Notes under the pieces: generated by a model
Databases searched by the model: none
The model's input: the letters and a program-made list of their open reading frames with translations, nothing else
Told to the model about the DNA's origin: nothing
Source: Candidatus Epilinea brevis
Lineage (GTDB): Bacteria; Chloroflexota; Anaerolineae; Epilineales; Epilineaceae
Direction: 5' to 3'
DNA length: 64,000 nucleotides
NCBI GenBank assembly: GCA_016710785.1
Contig: JADJUE010000009.1
Span: 62,001-126,000 of the forward strand
Made by a program: the position numbers and the translations under genes
Part shown: piece by piece, positions 1 to 8,693 of the stretch
How positions within the stretch are numbered: position 1 is the stretch's first letter
Layout of the letters: every line of letters starts with the position of its first letter

Positions 1-868
1 AGCCGCGGCCCAGCGGCGTGCGGGCCAAAGCCTCGGCCGTGCCCTGTTCGTACATCGCGTGGCCGCATTCATGCAGGGTGCCGAAGAGCGAAGGCGACAG
101 GAAGTCGGGGTACCAGCGGGTCGTGATGCGCGCGTCGTTGCGGTCGAAGACGGTGGCGAAGGGATGTACCGCCGTGCCCAGATGCCCGCGGGCGAAGTCA
201 TAGCCGACGACGGCGCCGACATGCCGGGCGAAGGCCTCCTGGCCCGCCACGGGAAAGGGCTGATGCAGCAGGCTGTCGTCGATGCTCCGGCCGCGCTCCG
301 CGATCGCTTCCAGCAGCGGCACCGTCGCCGCTTTGACCGCGGCGAAGACCGCCCCCACCTGGGCGGCGCGAGCGCCTTCCTCGTAGCCGTCCAGCAGCGC
401 GTCGTAGGGATCCTGCTCATAGCCGTAGAGCCCGGCCATCTCCCGTTGCAGCTCGACCAGGTGGCTGAGGTGGGGCTGGAAGTTGCTGAAGTCGTTGTCC
501 TCCCGCGCCTGCTTCCAGACTGTCCAGGCCGCGGCCCCCACGCGGCTCAGCTCCAGCACGAACGCCTCCGGCAGCTTGCGCGAACGATCGTAGTCGCGGC
601 GCAGGACGCGGACGAGGCAGCGGCGATCGTCATCTTCCGGCAGGCCGTCCAGCTCAGCGGCCGCGCTCTCGATGGCCGCTCCGTAATCGTCGCTGGTCGC
701 GAACTGGTGCAGCAGCTGCCGCAGGGTGGTCATCTGCTGCACCCGGGCGCTGTCGCCGGCCTTGGGCATGTTGACCTCGCGATCCCAGCTGAGGACGCTG
801 AGCGCGCGGCCGATGTCGTGGATGCGGTGCACCTGTTGGAGCAGGGCGTCGGTTGCGGTGGAGGCCAT
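1..868 (-). CDS. M32 family metallocarboxypeptidase (carboxypeptidase Taq type), C-terminus outside window
   Basis: Partial gene running off the left edge; 289 codons are present. The product is a cytoplasmic zinc carboxypeptidase of family M32, which removes C-terminal residues from peptides. The zinc motif HECGHAMYEQG is near residue 270, where the HEXXH of this roughly 500-residue family normally lies. The N-terminal helical region contains LSWDREVNMP, the usual 'LxWDxxxxMP' family block. ATG at 868 follows the upstream glycosyltransferase stop by 27 nt on the same strand, so it is probably the last gene of the crp-purB-glycosyltransferase run. The second zinc ligand region is not visible because it lies beyond the edge. 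Confidence 0.9.
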   Translation of the reverse strand, partial: MASTATDALLQQVHRIHDIGRALSVLSWDREVNMPKAGDSARVQQMTTLRQLLHQFATSDDYGAAIESAAAELDGLPEDDDRRCLVRVLRRDYDRSRKLPEAFVLELSRVGAAAWTVWKQAREDNDFSNFQPHLSHLVELQREMAGLYGYEQDPYDALLDGYEEGARAAQVGAVFAAVKAATVPLLEAIAERGRSIDDSLLHQPFPVAGQEAFARHVGAVVGYDFARGHLGTAVHPFATVFDRNDARITTRWYPDFLSPSLFGTLHECGHAMYEQGTAEALARTPLGRG

Positions 869-895
869 GGCGTGTGCCTTTCGTCGTCGGATGCA

Positions 896-2929
896 TCAGG
901 GGAGGCGGCGCTTGACGTTATGCCAGATCCAGCGAAGGTATTGCGCCACTTCGCGGCGCAGGTCCGCTCCGCCGCCGCGCCTGATCGCCTTCCAGGCCTT
1001 CAGGGGCAGTAGTACGAGCGGCGTATGGGGGATGGGAGCCCGAAAGGTGATGGGCAGCTTGCCCTCAGAATACCAGCCGCCGCGGCAGAAGGCGGCGATG
1101 GCGGCCAGCAGGTCGGGGCCCAGGTCGTCGCTGCCGTCGCCGATGGCGGTGCGCTCGAACGGCGGCGCCCAGCCCAGTTCGGCCTGTAGCTCGGCCAGGA
1201 CCCGGTCGCGCTGCGCCGCGTTCTGAAACACAAACAGGTCGGCGTTGCGCAGGTAGTCGCGGTTGCTGAACACCCTGATCGCATGCCGCCGCTCTTGCTC
1301 GCGCTCGAACAGCGGCGCCAGATCGGCCAGGAAGCCAGGCATGGGGTCGCTGTCGGACCAGATCAGCACGACCGGACGGTAGATGGACAAGCGGGCAAAC
1401 GCCAGGCAGCGCCAGTGGGTGGCGACGATGACGTCCGGACCCAGGCGGATCAGGCGGTTGTCCAGGTTGCGGTCGTTCCAGGCGAAGCGCCTCACGCGTG
1501 CCGGCGGGTCGGCCAGAGCGTCCACGTCGCGCCGCGGCAGACAGGGGGTCACGTCATCGCCGGCCGCGATCAGGTGATCCAGAACCGCCTGGGCCCGGGA
1601 CCCTTCCGGCCCATGGCTTTGTCCGAAGCTGGGCAGGCCGTCGGCGCAGAGCAGGGCCACGCGCGCCGGCGTCACGGCGAAGATGCCGTCCAGACCCAGT
1701 TCGTACCACAGGTGCTGCTGGGCCTCGCAGTAGGGCTGGATGAGCATGTGCGCCATGGGATAGGGCCGCCGCGCCTGGCCGAAGAGCGGCAGGATCTCGC
1801 GGTCCGGCCGCTGCCGCAGCGCTTGGACCTTGCGGCGCTCGGCCATGATCTCCGGCAGGAGCGCCAGCACATGGCGCAAGGCCACCAGGGATGCGAGGTC
1901 GCCCAGATGGACCTCGCGCTCCATCTCCGCGGGGCCCAGCGCATGCCAATGCTCCGGATCCAGCAGGTCCTCGCCCTGGGCGCGGCGCTGCATGCGGTCG
2001 CCGGCGCGGTGCGCCATCAAGGCGAGGCTGGCGGAGAGGATCGGCCAGAGGTTCTCGTCCTCATAGTTCTTCAACACCATCATCAAGGCGTTGCGCTCAT
2101 AGAGGAAGTTGCGCCGCACCTCGCTCATGGCGCCGGCCGTACCGTGGTGGCGGTGATAGGCGACGGCTTGGGGCGCGAAGACGACGCGGTAGCCGCCGCT
2201 CCACAGCCGCCACCCCAGGTCCACGTCCTCGAAGAACATCCAGAAGCGCTCGTCGAAGCCGCCCAGCCGCAAGAAGACGCTGCGGTCGATCAGCATCGCG
2301 CCGCCACAGGCGAAGAGCAAGGGCTTGGATTCCTGGAAGCCGTCCGAGCCAACCCATTCGCGCCAATGCGCCTGGCGGGCGAAGCCGTGGAAGACCATGT
2401 GTCCTTCCACGAAGTCCACCTCCCGGCCTTCCCAGTCCAGCATCTTGGCCGCGGCGCAGAGGCTGCCGTCACGGCGATCGATGGCCCCTACCAGCGCCCG
2501 CAGCCATGCCGGATCCACGCGGGCATCGTTGTTCAGGAAGGCCACGAATTCGGCGCCGCTGGCGCGCGCGCCGAAGTTGCAGCCGGCGGCGAAGCCCAGG
2601 TTCACGCCGGCTTCGATCAGCCGCACCTCCGGGAAGCCCGCGCGGATGGCGGCCACCGAACCGTCCACCGATGCATGGTCGATGACCAGCACCTCGAAGC
2701 GGTCCTTGGGATAGTCCAGCTGCCGCAAGCTCTCCAGGCAGGCCTGGTTATGCTCGCCGCCATTGAAGTTCAGGAGGACGATGCTCACCGTGGGCAGCGG
2801 CGAATCCGAGGTGGGCCAGACCGCGGGTGTCGGGGGATCGGGCCGCAGCGCCAAGGGCGGCGGGAGAAAGGGGGGCTGGGATGGCATCTGCGCCCGCGGG
2901 CCGGCGTCCGACCCTGAGCGACTAACCAC
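896..2929 (-). CDS. Two-part glycosyltransferase: GT2 domain plus C-terminal GT4-like region
   Basis: 677 aa if the GTG at 2929 is used; that start overlaps the purB stop by 8 nt. An ATG at 2887 is an alternative and neither has a clear ribosome site. Residues about 45-300 are a GT-A fold family 2 transferase of the rhamnosyltransferase type: SIVLLNFNG start, NNDARVDPAWL (nucleotide-sugar/metal site), and FFEDVDLGWRL as the catalytic acidic motif. Residues about 420-660 look like the first half of a GT-B transferase (ALLCADGLPSFGQSHGPEG) but the nucleotide-binding half is short, so this part may not be catalytic. The acceptor is unknown; cell-surface polysaccharide is the usual substrate for the family. 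Confidence 0.8.
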   Translation of the reverse strand: MVSRSGSDAGPRAQMPSQPPFLPPPLALRPDPPTPAVWPTSDSPLPTVSIVLLNFNGGEHNQACLESLRQLDYPKDRFEVLVIDHASVDGSVAAIRAGFPEVRLIEAGVNLGFAAGCNFGARASGAEFVAFLNNDARVDPAWLRALVGAIDRRDGSLCAAAKMLDWEGREVDFVEGHMVFHGFARQAHWREWVGSDGFQESKPLLFACGGAMLIDRSVFLRLGGFDERFWMFFEDVDLGWRLWSGGYRVVFAPQAVAYHRHHGTAGAMSEVRRNFLYERNALMMVLKNYEDENLWPILSASLALMAHRAGDRMQRRAQGEDLLDPEHWHALGPAEMEREVHLGDLASLVALRHVLALLPEIMAERRKVQALRQRPDREILPLFGQARRPYPMAHMLIQPYCEAQQHLWYELGLDGIFAVTPARVALLCADGLPSFGQSHGPEGSRAQAVLDHLIAAGDDVTPCLPRRDVDALADPPARVRRFAWNDRNLDNRLIRLGPDVIVATHWRCLAFARLSIYRPVVLIWSDSDPMPGFLADLAPLFEREQERRHAIRVFSNRDYLRNADLFVFQNAAQRDRVLAELQAELGWAPPFERTAIGDGSDDLGPDLLAAIAAFCRGGWYSEGKLPITFRAPIPHTPLVLLPLKAWKAIRRGGGADLRREVAQYLRWIWHNVKRRLP

Positions 2930-4343
2930 GAGGCGGCGCGCCCTCGGGAGCCACCTGGGCCATCGCCCGCGCCGCCAGGCGACGCGCCCGCTCGGGCGCG
3001 GTGCCCACCTGCGCTTCCGGCGCGGCCACCAGGCGGCGCACGGTCTCAGCGTCCAGATGGGCCAGGATGGCCGGTTCGGCGGCCAGGAGCTCCGGCAGCT
3101 GGTTGGGGCTGCCGGCCTCGATCAGCGACCAGGCCGTCAGGCTGTGGCCGCGGATGACCTCGTGCAGGGCCTGTCGGTCGCCGCCCGCTGCCGCGGCGGC
3201 CAGGAGCACCCGCTCGGTGGCGGCGAAGGGACCGTAGCGCTCCAGAAGCGCGGCCACCGCCCGGTCTTCGATGCGCATGACGTCCAGCAGTCGTTGCAGG
3301 CGCCGCAGGATCTCGTCGGCCATCAAACAGGCCTCGGGCAGGATCGAGCGGCGGTTCGCGGAGTCGTCCAAGGTGCGTTCCAGCAGGCTGGCCGTCCAGT
3401 TCTGCCAGGCCACCTGCGGTAGCTGCGCGAGGTGGCGGGCCATGGAGTTGATGTTCTCGGCGTTGATGGGGTTGCGTTTCCAGGGCATGGCCGAGGACCC
3501 CACCTGACCGGCCGCGAAGCCCTCCGACCATTCGCCGAAAGGCGGACTCTGCAGGATGCGGATGTTGAAGGACAACAGCGAGGCGCTGCCTCCGATCCCG
3601 GCGAGCACGCTGAGGACATCCCAGTCCTGCCGCCGCGAATAGACCTGCGTGCTGTGCTCCGCCGCGGCCAGGCCCAACAGGTCCATGGCCCGTTTTTCCA
3701 TGGCCTCCGCGGCCGCCCCGCTGCCCAGCAGGCCGGTATAGCTGGCCTGCGTGCCCACCGCGCCTTTGAAGCCTTTGCCCTTCCAGCGGCCACGAAGGGC
3801 CTCCAGGGCGTCCAGGTCGGCCAGGAAGTCCTGCAAGGCGCCGGCCAGGCGGTAGCCGACCGTTGTGGGCGCCGCCGGCTGCAGGTGGGTCCAGCCCAGG
3901 CAGACGTGGTCGGCCTGCTCGTCCACTCGCCTGGCCAGGGCGACGATGACCCCGCGCAGCGCGGTCTGCAGGAGACCCATGGCGTCCTGCAGGCGCAGGG
4001 CATCGACGTTGTCGGTGATGTCGGCGCTGGTGGCGCCGAGGTGGATGACCGGGCCGCCCACGGGGCATTGTTCGGCCCAGAGCAGGATCTCGGCCATCAC
4101 GTCATGGCGCGTGCGTTCCTCGATGCGCTCCGCGGCGGCGATATCGATGTCCCCGACCGTGGCCCGCAGCGCTTCCAGGGCCTCGGCCGACACGAGGCCG
4201 GCCTCGGACTGGGCGGAGGCCAGGGCCAGCCAGACGCGGCGCATCAGGCGGCGCTTCTCCGCCTCGCTCCATAGCCGGCGCATGGCGGCGCTGCCGTAAC
4301 GCCAGCTGAAGGGGCTGAGGTAACGCTCGTGGTCCAGGTTCAT
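2922..4343 (-). CDS. purB: Adenylosuccinate lyase
   Basis: 473 aa. It cleaves SAICAR to AICAR and adenylosuccinate to AMP plus fumarate in purine synthesis. The fumarase/aspartase signature appears as GSSAMPWKRNPINAENI, the catalytic loop of the superfamily. Other blocks are HLGATSADITDN (active-site His region) and WTHLQPAAPTT. Length matches the family. It starts 21 nt after the Crp-type regulator's stop and overlaps the following glycosyltransferase by 8 nt if that gene uses its GTG, so the three are probably co-transcribed. Confidence 0.96.
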   Translation of the reverse strand: MNLDHERYLSPFSWRYGSAAMRRLWSEAEKRRLMRRVWLALASAQSEAGLVSAEALEALRATVGDIDIAAAERIEERTRHDVMAEILLWAEQCPVGGPVIHLGATSADITDNVDALRLQDAMGLLQTALRGVIVALARRVDEQADHVCLGWTHLQPAAPTTVGYRLAGALQDFLADLDALEALRGRWKGKGFKGAVGTQASYTGLLGSGAAAEAMEKRAMDLLGLAAAEHSTQVYSRRQDWDVLSVLAGIGGSASLLSFNIRILQSPPFGEWSEGFAAGQVGSSAMPWKRNPINAENINSMARHLAQLPQVAWQNWTASLLERTLDDSANRRSILPEACLMADEILRRLQRLLDVMRIEDRAVAALLERYGPFAATERVLLAAAAAGGDRQALHEVIRGHSLTAWSLIEAGSPNQLPELLAAEPAILAHLDAETVRRLVAAPEAQVGTAPERARRLAARAMAQVAPEGAPPRG

Positions 4344-4364
4344 GCCGCTCTCGCCGCGACCGGC

Positions 4365-5045
4365 TCAGCCGGCGGCCTTCAGCACCTCGGGCCGATGGAC
4401 GATCCACAGATCGTCCCGGCGTCCCAGGACGCTGTCGTACTCCAGGTCGCGCAACGGGCGCTCCACCTGCACCGGATGCAGGCCGGCGAGCCCGCCCAGG
4501 TCGTTGCTGGTCAGCGGCCGGTCGATGACGATGCCTTCGTCGGTCTGGCGACCGTCGCGCTCCATGAGGTCGTTGAACACCCGCGCCAGGCGGTGCTGGG
4601 CGTTGAGGGTGGCCACGTCGGCCAGGCGCTGATTCATGTTGCGGATCACGCCCGCCAGGTTGGAAAGGAAGGCGGTGAGCGACGCGGGCTCGGTCTGGAT
4701 CACATCCAGGAAGTCGTCACGCTGCAAGACAAGCAGCTGGGCGTCGCGGGTGACCGTGGCGCTGGCGGATCGCGGCTCGTCGTCAAGGAGGGCCAGCTCG
4801 CCGAAGGAGTCGCCCGGGCCCAGAAGGGCCAGGGTGATGTCCTGACCGGTCGGGCTGCGCATGGCGATGGTCACGTCGCCTTCCTGGATGACGAAGAAGC
4901 TGCTGCCGTGGTCCCCGGCGCGGAACAGGCGCTGCCCCGCCGGCACATGGCGCCGGCTGATCCGCATCGCCAGTTGGGCGATGCTGGTCTCCGGAAGGTC
5001 GTGGAACAATCGGCTGCGTTTGATGGACTCGATGTCGGTCTGCAT
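4365..5045 (-). CDS. Crp/Fnr family transcriptional regulator
   Basis: 226 aa from ATG 5045, chosen because AAGGAG lies 6 nt upstream; a TTG at 5066 is an in-frame alternative without such a site. Residues about 10-125 form a cyclic-nucleotide-binding beta-roll (LFRAGDHGSSFFVIQEGDV, then FGELALLDDEPRSASATV, close to the phosphate-binding cassette of CAP). A dimerisation helix follows. The C-terminal winged helix-turn-helix contains LTSNDLGGLAGLHPVQVERP. The Arg and Glu of a cAMP-type cassette are present (GELALLDDEPRSA), so a cyclic nucleotide is a plausible but unproved ligand. It is the first gene of the purB run. Confidence 0.9.
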   Translation of the reverse strand: MQTDIESIKRSRLFHDLPETSIAQLAMRISRRHVPAGQRLFRAGDHGSSFFVIQEGDVTIAMRSPTGQDITLALLGPGDSFGELALLDDEPRSASATVTRDAQLLVLQRDDFLDVIQTEPASLTAFLSNLAGVIRNMNQRLADVATLNAQHRLARVFNDLMERDGRQTDEGIVIDRPLTSNDLGGLAGLHPVQVERPLRDLEYDSVLGRRDDLWIVHRPEVLKAAG

Positions 5046-5196
5046 GTCGTGCTCCTTAGCCTCCAAGTGGATTCAAAGCGCATTGTGCGCCGGATGGCAG
5101 CATGGCGCAAGTCGGTCGCCTATGCGGTCCGCCCAGCGGGATGCCGGCCATGCCCTGCACGGTCGGTCGCGAATCGGCGAGGTGGACCACTGACCG

Positions 5197-6009
5197 TTAC
5201 CATGCGCCCGTAGGGTCGTCCAGCCAACCTGCGATGACCAGGGCCACGCCCTCATCGTCGTTGCTGGGAGCGATCAGGTCGGCCGCGGCGCGGACCTCCG
5301 GATGGGCGTTGGCCATGGCTACGCCTCGGCCGGCCCAGCACAGCATCGTCAGGTCGTTGGGCATGTCGCCGAAAGCGGCCACGGCCTCGCGGGGGATGCC
5401 TTCGTCCGCGCACCATCCGGCCAGGGCCGTGGCCTTGTCCACCCCCAAGGCGGACATCTCGATGACCTGGGACGTGGAGTAGGTCAGTTCGACCAACGAG
5501 GCGACGCTGGGGGCGCAGAGCCCGGCGAGTTCGGCAGCGGCCAGATGCGGATGGCGGGCGACGAGCTTCGTCGCGCCGCGCTCGGCCAGGGCCAGCGCGT
5601 CACCCACCTGGTGTACGGGCGGCAGGGGGACCACCGATGGCTCGTAGCCGGCCTCGCGGGCAAAGTCGAGGCCCTGTTCGAAGGCGAAGCGGATCGCGGC
5701 GTCGACAGCGCGCAGCCGCCTGACCGTCGCCACGAGATCGGCGGCGGCGATGGGGCGGTGGGCCAGGATGACCCCCGCGCGCGGATCGTAGTCGAGGGCC
5801 CCATTGGCGCAGATGATGCGCTCCGCGAAGTCCAGCAGCCCGGCGTTCTCCGCCACCCAGCGCGGCGGCCGGCCGGTGACCACCAACAGCCGAAGGCCGG
5901 CGGCCGCGGCGCGGCGCAGGACGGCCTGGCTCCATGCGCCGACCGTCAGATCTGAACGGAGCAAGGTGCCGTCGAGGTCCATCGCGACGGCCTGGAGGTG
6001 AGTTGACAT
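5197..6009 (-). CDS. Cof-type HAD superfamily phosphatase
   Basis: 270 aa. HAD motif I is AMDLDGTLLRSD (nucleophile Asp and general acid Asp both present), motif II VVTGRPPRW, motif III a Lys in GATKLVARH, and motif IV GDMPNDLTML. The inserted alpha/beta cap between motifs II and III is typical of the IIB (Cof/YidA) subfamily, which dephosphorylates sugar phosphates and related metabolites; the actual substrate cannot be told. ATG 6009 has no Shine-Dalgarno sequence; a TATGAT box lies 8 nt upstream, suggesting a leaderless message. Divergent from kynU. Confidence 0.92.
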   Translation of the reverse strand: MSTHLQAVAMDLDGTLLRSDLTVGAWSQAVLRRAAAAGLRLLVVTGRPPRWVAENAGLLDFAERIICANGALDYDPRAGVILAHRPIAAADLVATVRRLRAVDAAIRFAFEQGLDFAREAGYEPSVVPLPPVHQVGDALALAERGATKLVARHPHLAAAELAGLCAPSVASLVELTYSTSQVIEMSALGVDKATALAGWCADEGIPREAVAAFGDMPNDLTMLCWAGRGVAMANAHPEVRAAADLIAPSNDDEGVALVIAGWLDDPTGAW

Positions 6010-6017
6010 GACGCGTA

Positions 6018-6023
6018 ATCATA
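6018..6023 (-). promoter_or_regulatory. -10 box TATGAT for the HAD gene, 8 nt before ATG
   Basis: TATGAT on the minus strand ends 8 nt before the ATG at 6009, with no purine-rich ribosome site between. The predicted transcription start is within a base or two of the start codon. A -35 match is weak (CAAGAG at a 17-nt spacing). Confidence 0.6.
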
Positions 6024-6144
6024 GTCCATCCCGTCTGCGCCTCTTGGAGAGCGCACGGAAGCCGCACGTGGGCGCGCCGAACTCAAGCGCGCCGTCGCCC
6101 CAATCCGCCCGCCCTGGTGATTGACCCCGGCCGCGGCTTCATGC

Positions 6145-6150
6145 TAAGTT
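6145..6150 (+). promoter_or_regulatory. -10-like box TAAGTT for kynU, 8 nt before ATG
   Basis: TAAGTT is followed after 8 nt by the ATG at 6159, the start that best fits the kynureninase N-terminus. The match is weaker than in the divergent HAD promoter; support comes from the same arrangement at other genes in the window. Confidence 0.45.
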
Positions 6151-6158
6151 GGATGTCC

Positions 6159-7466
6159 ATGAATCCTGCACCCTCGACCGGTCCACGAGACGGCGACCCA
6201 GCCGGCAACGGTTCGCCTGCGGCGCACCGCCAGGCCTACCTCGATCGCGATGCCGCCGACCCGTTGGCCTTCGTGCGCGAGCGATTCATCCTGCCGGCAG
6301 GTTTGATCTATCTGGACGGCAACTCCCTCGGGGCCCTGCCGCGCGCCCTGCCCGATCATCTGCAGCGGGTGGTGACCCAGGAATGGGGCCAGGATCTCAT
6401 CCGCAGCTGGAACGACGCGGACTGGATCGGACTGCCGGCGCGGCTCGGCGCGCGGATCGCGCCGCTGATCGGCGCCCGGCCGCATGAGGTCATCGTCGCC
6501 GACAGCACCTCGCTCAACCTGTTCAAGCTGCTGATCGGCGGCCTCGCGCTGCGTCCGGAGCGGCGGACGGTGCTGACCGAGGCCGGCAACTTCCCCACCG
6601 ACCGCTACATGATGGAGGGCGCTTGTGCCCTGCTGGGCCGCGGCCACCGCTGCCTGGCGCTCACCGGGGACGTCGATGAGGCGGCGCTCATCGCCGCCAT
6701 CGACGAGGACACCGCGCTGGTGGTGTTGACGCAGGTGGACTACCGCAGCGGGCGCATGCTGGACCTGGCGCGGATCACCGCGGCGGCCCATGAGCGTGGG
6801 GCCATCGTTCTCTGGGATCTCGCCCATTCGGCCGGCGCCTTCGCTGTGGATCTGGGCGCGGCAGGGGCGGATCTGGCCGTGGGCTGCGGCTACAAGTACC
6901 TCAACGGTGGACCTGGAGCGCCGGCCTTTCTCTATGTCGCCGAGCGTTGGCAGGAGGTCATGCTGCCCGCCCTGCCAGGCTGGATGGGGCATGCCGAGCC
7001 CTTCGGGTTGGAGGAAGGCTACCGACCGGCTACCGGCCTGCGCCGCCAACTCGCCGGCACGCCACCGATCCTGGCCCTGGCCGCCCTGGATGCGGCGCTC
7101 ACGGTCTGGGACGGTGTGGATCTGTCAGCGTTGACCGCCAAGGGCCGGCAGCTGACGGCGTCCTTCATCGCTCTGGCCGAGGCCCGACTGGGGGCGGCCG
7201 CCGGCCGACTGGTGGCACCGCGCGCGCCAACCCAGCGAGGCAGTCAGGTCAGTTTCGCCCATCCGGACGCGTTCGCCATCATGCAATGCTTGATCGCCGC
7301 CGGCGTCGTCGGCGACTTCCGCGAGCCCGACATCCTGCGCTTCGGCTTCGCGCCGCTGTACATCCGCCACGTGGACATCTGGGACGCGGTAGACCGCTGG
7401 GTCGAGGTCATGCGCGCCGCGGCGTATCGCGAGCCCCGCTTCAACCGTCGAGGTGCCGTCACATGA
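6159..7466 (+). CDS. kynU: Kynureninase
   Basis: 435 aa. A PLP enzyme of fold type I that hydrolyses L-kynurenine to anthranilate and alanine. Family blocks: YLDGNSLGALPRALPDHL near the N-terminus, ADSTSLNLFKLL (cofactor phosphate), ALVVLTQVDYRSGRMLDL, LWDLAHSAGAFAVDL (Asp contacting the PLP ring nitrogen) and GCGYKYLNGGPGAP with the Schiff-base Lys. Start codons at 6141, 6153 and 6159 are in frame; 6159 is preferred from its distance to the -10 box. No other tryptophan-catabolism gene adjoins it, but a kynurenine/glutamine-type aminotransferase is at 33758. The stop overlaps the next gene (ATGA). Confidence 0.94.
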   Translation: MNPAPSTGPRDGDPAGNGSPAAHRQAYLDRDAADPLAFVRERFILPAGLIYLDGNSLGALPRALPDHLQRVVTQEWGQDLIRSWNDADWIGLPARLGARIAPLIGARPHEVIVADSTSLNLFKLLIGGLALRPERRTVLTEAGNFPTDRYMMEGACALLGRGHRCLALTGDVDEAALIAAIDEDTALVVLTQVDYRSGRMLDLARITAAAHERGAIVLWDLAHSAGAFAVDLGAAGADLAVGCGYKYLNGGPGAPAFLYVAERWQEVMLPALPGWMGHAEPFGLEEGYRPATGLRRQLAGTPPILALAALDAALTVWDGVDLSALTAKGRQLTASFIALAEARLGAAAGRLVAPRAPTQRGSQVSFAHPDAFAIMQCLIAAGVVGDFREPDILRFGFAPLYIRHVDIWDAVDRWVEVMRAAAYREPRFNRRGAVT

Positions 7467-8011
7467 GCTTTAAACAGCGGGCTCTGTGCCCTTGCGGGTC
7501 AGGACTGCGGGGCCGCGACTGCTGCGATGGCCGCGCCCGCGCCCGTCGCCTGGGCCTCACGGTGCTGGTCGGCGGCGGAATGATGGCGGCCGGCAGCCCC
7601 CAAGTTGGCTGGCCCGCTACCCGCCGGGCGGCCTCGTCGCCGAACCTTCACGCCTGGGAGCTGGACCTGCTGCACCTGGGCGTCGACAGCGGTGCGCCCC
7701 GGGCGCTGCGCCTGGTCATGGCCGGATCCGCCGTCCTCCATGTTCGCGAGATCCCGCGCCCACTCGGCCCCATCGCCTTGCTGGCCGCGCTGGAGGGCGC
7801 CGTGCTGGCCGCCGCCGACGAGGTGGGCGCTTTTCCCGAAGAGATCCGACTGCGTGACGCCGAGCTGGCGGAAATGCTGACGGAGCGCCTGCGTCGCTGG
7901 CGCGTCCGTTGCCGCACGGACCTTGGGCTCTATGCCATCGATGGCTTGGGCGCGGACCTGCGCCGGCTGTTGGATCCCCGCGCCGCCGCCGCGCCCGCGC
8001 CACCAGGTTGA
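7463..8011 (+). CDS. SEC-C motif protein of unknown function
   Basis: 182 aa. The N-terminus carries CPCGSGLRGRDCC, a SEC-C zinc-binding motif of the CxCx7CC form found at the end of SecA and in many small proteins. The rest is an unassigned alpha/beta region without recognisable catalytic residues. The start codon overlaps the kynU stop as ATGA, so translation is probably coupled, and the uracil-DNA glycosylase begins 5 nt after its stop. Role unknown; the motif itself only implies zinc and perhaps protein or nucleic-acid binding. Confidence 0.75.
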   Translation: MSFKQRALCPCGSGLRGRDCCDGRARARRLGLTVLVGGGMMAAGSPQVGWPATRRAASSPNLHAWELDLLHLGVDSGAPRALRLVMAGSAVLHVREIPRPLGPIALLAALEGAVLAAADEVGAFPEEIRLRDAELAEMLTERLRRWRVRCRTDLGLYAIDGLGADLRRLLDPRAAAAPAPPG

Positions 8012-8016
8012 GGCCG

Positions 8017-8646
8017 ATGCAGGGCGACGGACTGCCGGCCGGTCCTCACTTCCAGAACCTGCCGGAACTGTTCGCGGCGCTGGAAGGGCTTCAGGGCGAC
8101 CCGCTCGCGGCCCATGGCACGCGCATCGTCATCAGCCGCGGTGATCCCGCGGCGCGGCTGATGCTCATCGGCGAGGCGCCAGGCGCCGAGGAGGACCGGC
8201 TGGGTCAGCCCTTCGTGGGCAAGAGTGGCCAACTGCTGGACCAGATCCTGAGATCGGTGGATCTGGACCCGGCGCGGGACGTCTTCGTGACCAACGCGGT
8301 GTATCGCCGGCCGCCGGACAACCGCAAACCCACGCCGGAGGAACTGGCCTGGTACCGGCCCTACCTGCTGGAGATGGTCCGCCTCATCGACCCGCGGATC
8401 ATCCTGTTGGTCGGCGGTGTGGCGGCACTGGCGCTCTTGACGGAGAAGCGCGGCATCACGCAGATCCGCGGGCAGTGGTTCGACTGGAACGGCCGCCGGG
8501 TCATGCCCATCTTCCATCCGGCGTACCTGCTGCGCAACCCGTCGCGGACGCCGGGTTCGCCCAAGGCGCTCACCTGGCTGGACATCCAGGAAGTCCGCCG
8601 CGCCTTTGACCACCTGAGGGTGGGAGACGCGGCGGACGCTACCTGA
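8017..8646 (+). CDS. Family 4/5-type uracil-DNA glycosylase lacking Fe-S cysteines
   Basis: 209 aa. Uracil-DNA glycosylase superfamily: motif 1 GEAPGAEEDRLGQPFVGKSG, middle block VYRRPPDNRKPTPEE, motif 3 HPAYLLRNPS. These fold blocks match family 4 enzymes, which excise uracil from DNA in base-excision repair and normally hold a [4Fe-4S] cluster on four Cys. This protein contains no cysteine at all: the 'KCRPPxNR' position reads YRRPPDNR and the next ligand position reads WYRPYL. It is either a cluster-free glycosylase or a member with changed activity. Third gene of the kynU run. Confidence 0.85.
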   Translation: MQGDGLPAGPHFQNLPELFAALEGLQGDPLAAHGTRIVISRGDPAARLMLIGEAPGAEEDRLGQPFVGKSGQLLDQILRSVDLDPARDVFVTNAVYRRPPDNRKPTPEELAWYRPYLLEMVRLIDPRIILLVGGVAALALLTEKRGITQIRGQWFDWNGRRVMPIFHPAYLLRNPSRTPGSPKALTWLDIQEVRRAFDHLRVGDAADAT

Positions 8647-8693
8647 GCGACGGCGATGGGCCGGTGGAGACCAGCCGACGGCGACGGCGGCGG

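Noticed and set aside
1283..2917. Long open frame opposite the glycosyltransferase
   Set aside because: Long antisense frames are expected at this GC content; composition (Gln/His/Arg/Ala-rich, no domain) is that of a shadow. The same applies to long antisense frames over the M14 peptidase, rnd and the pentapeptide gene.
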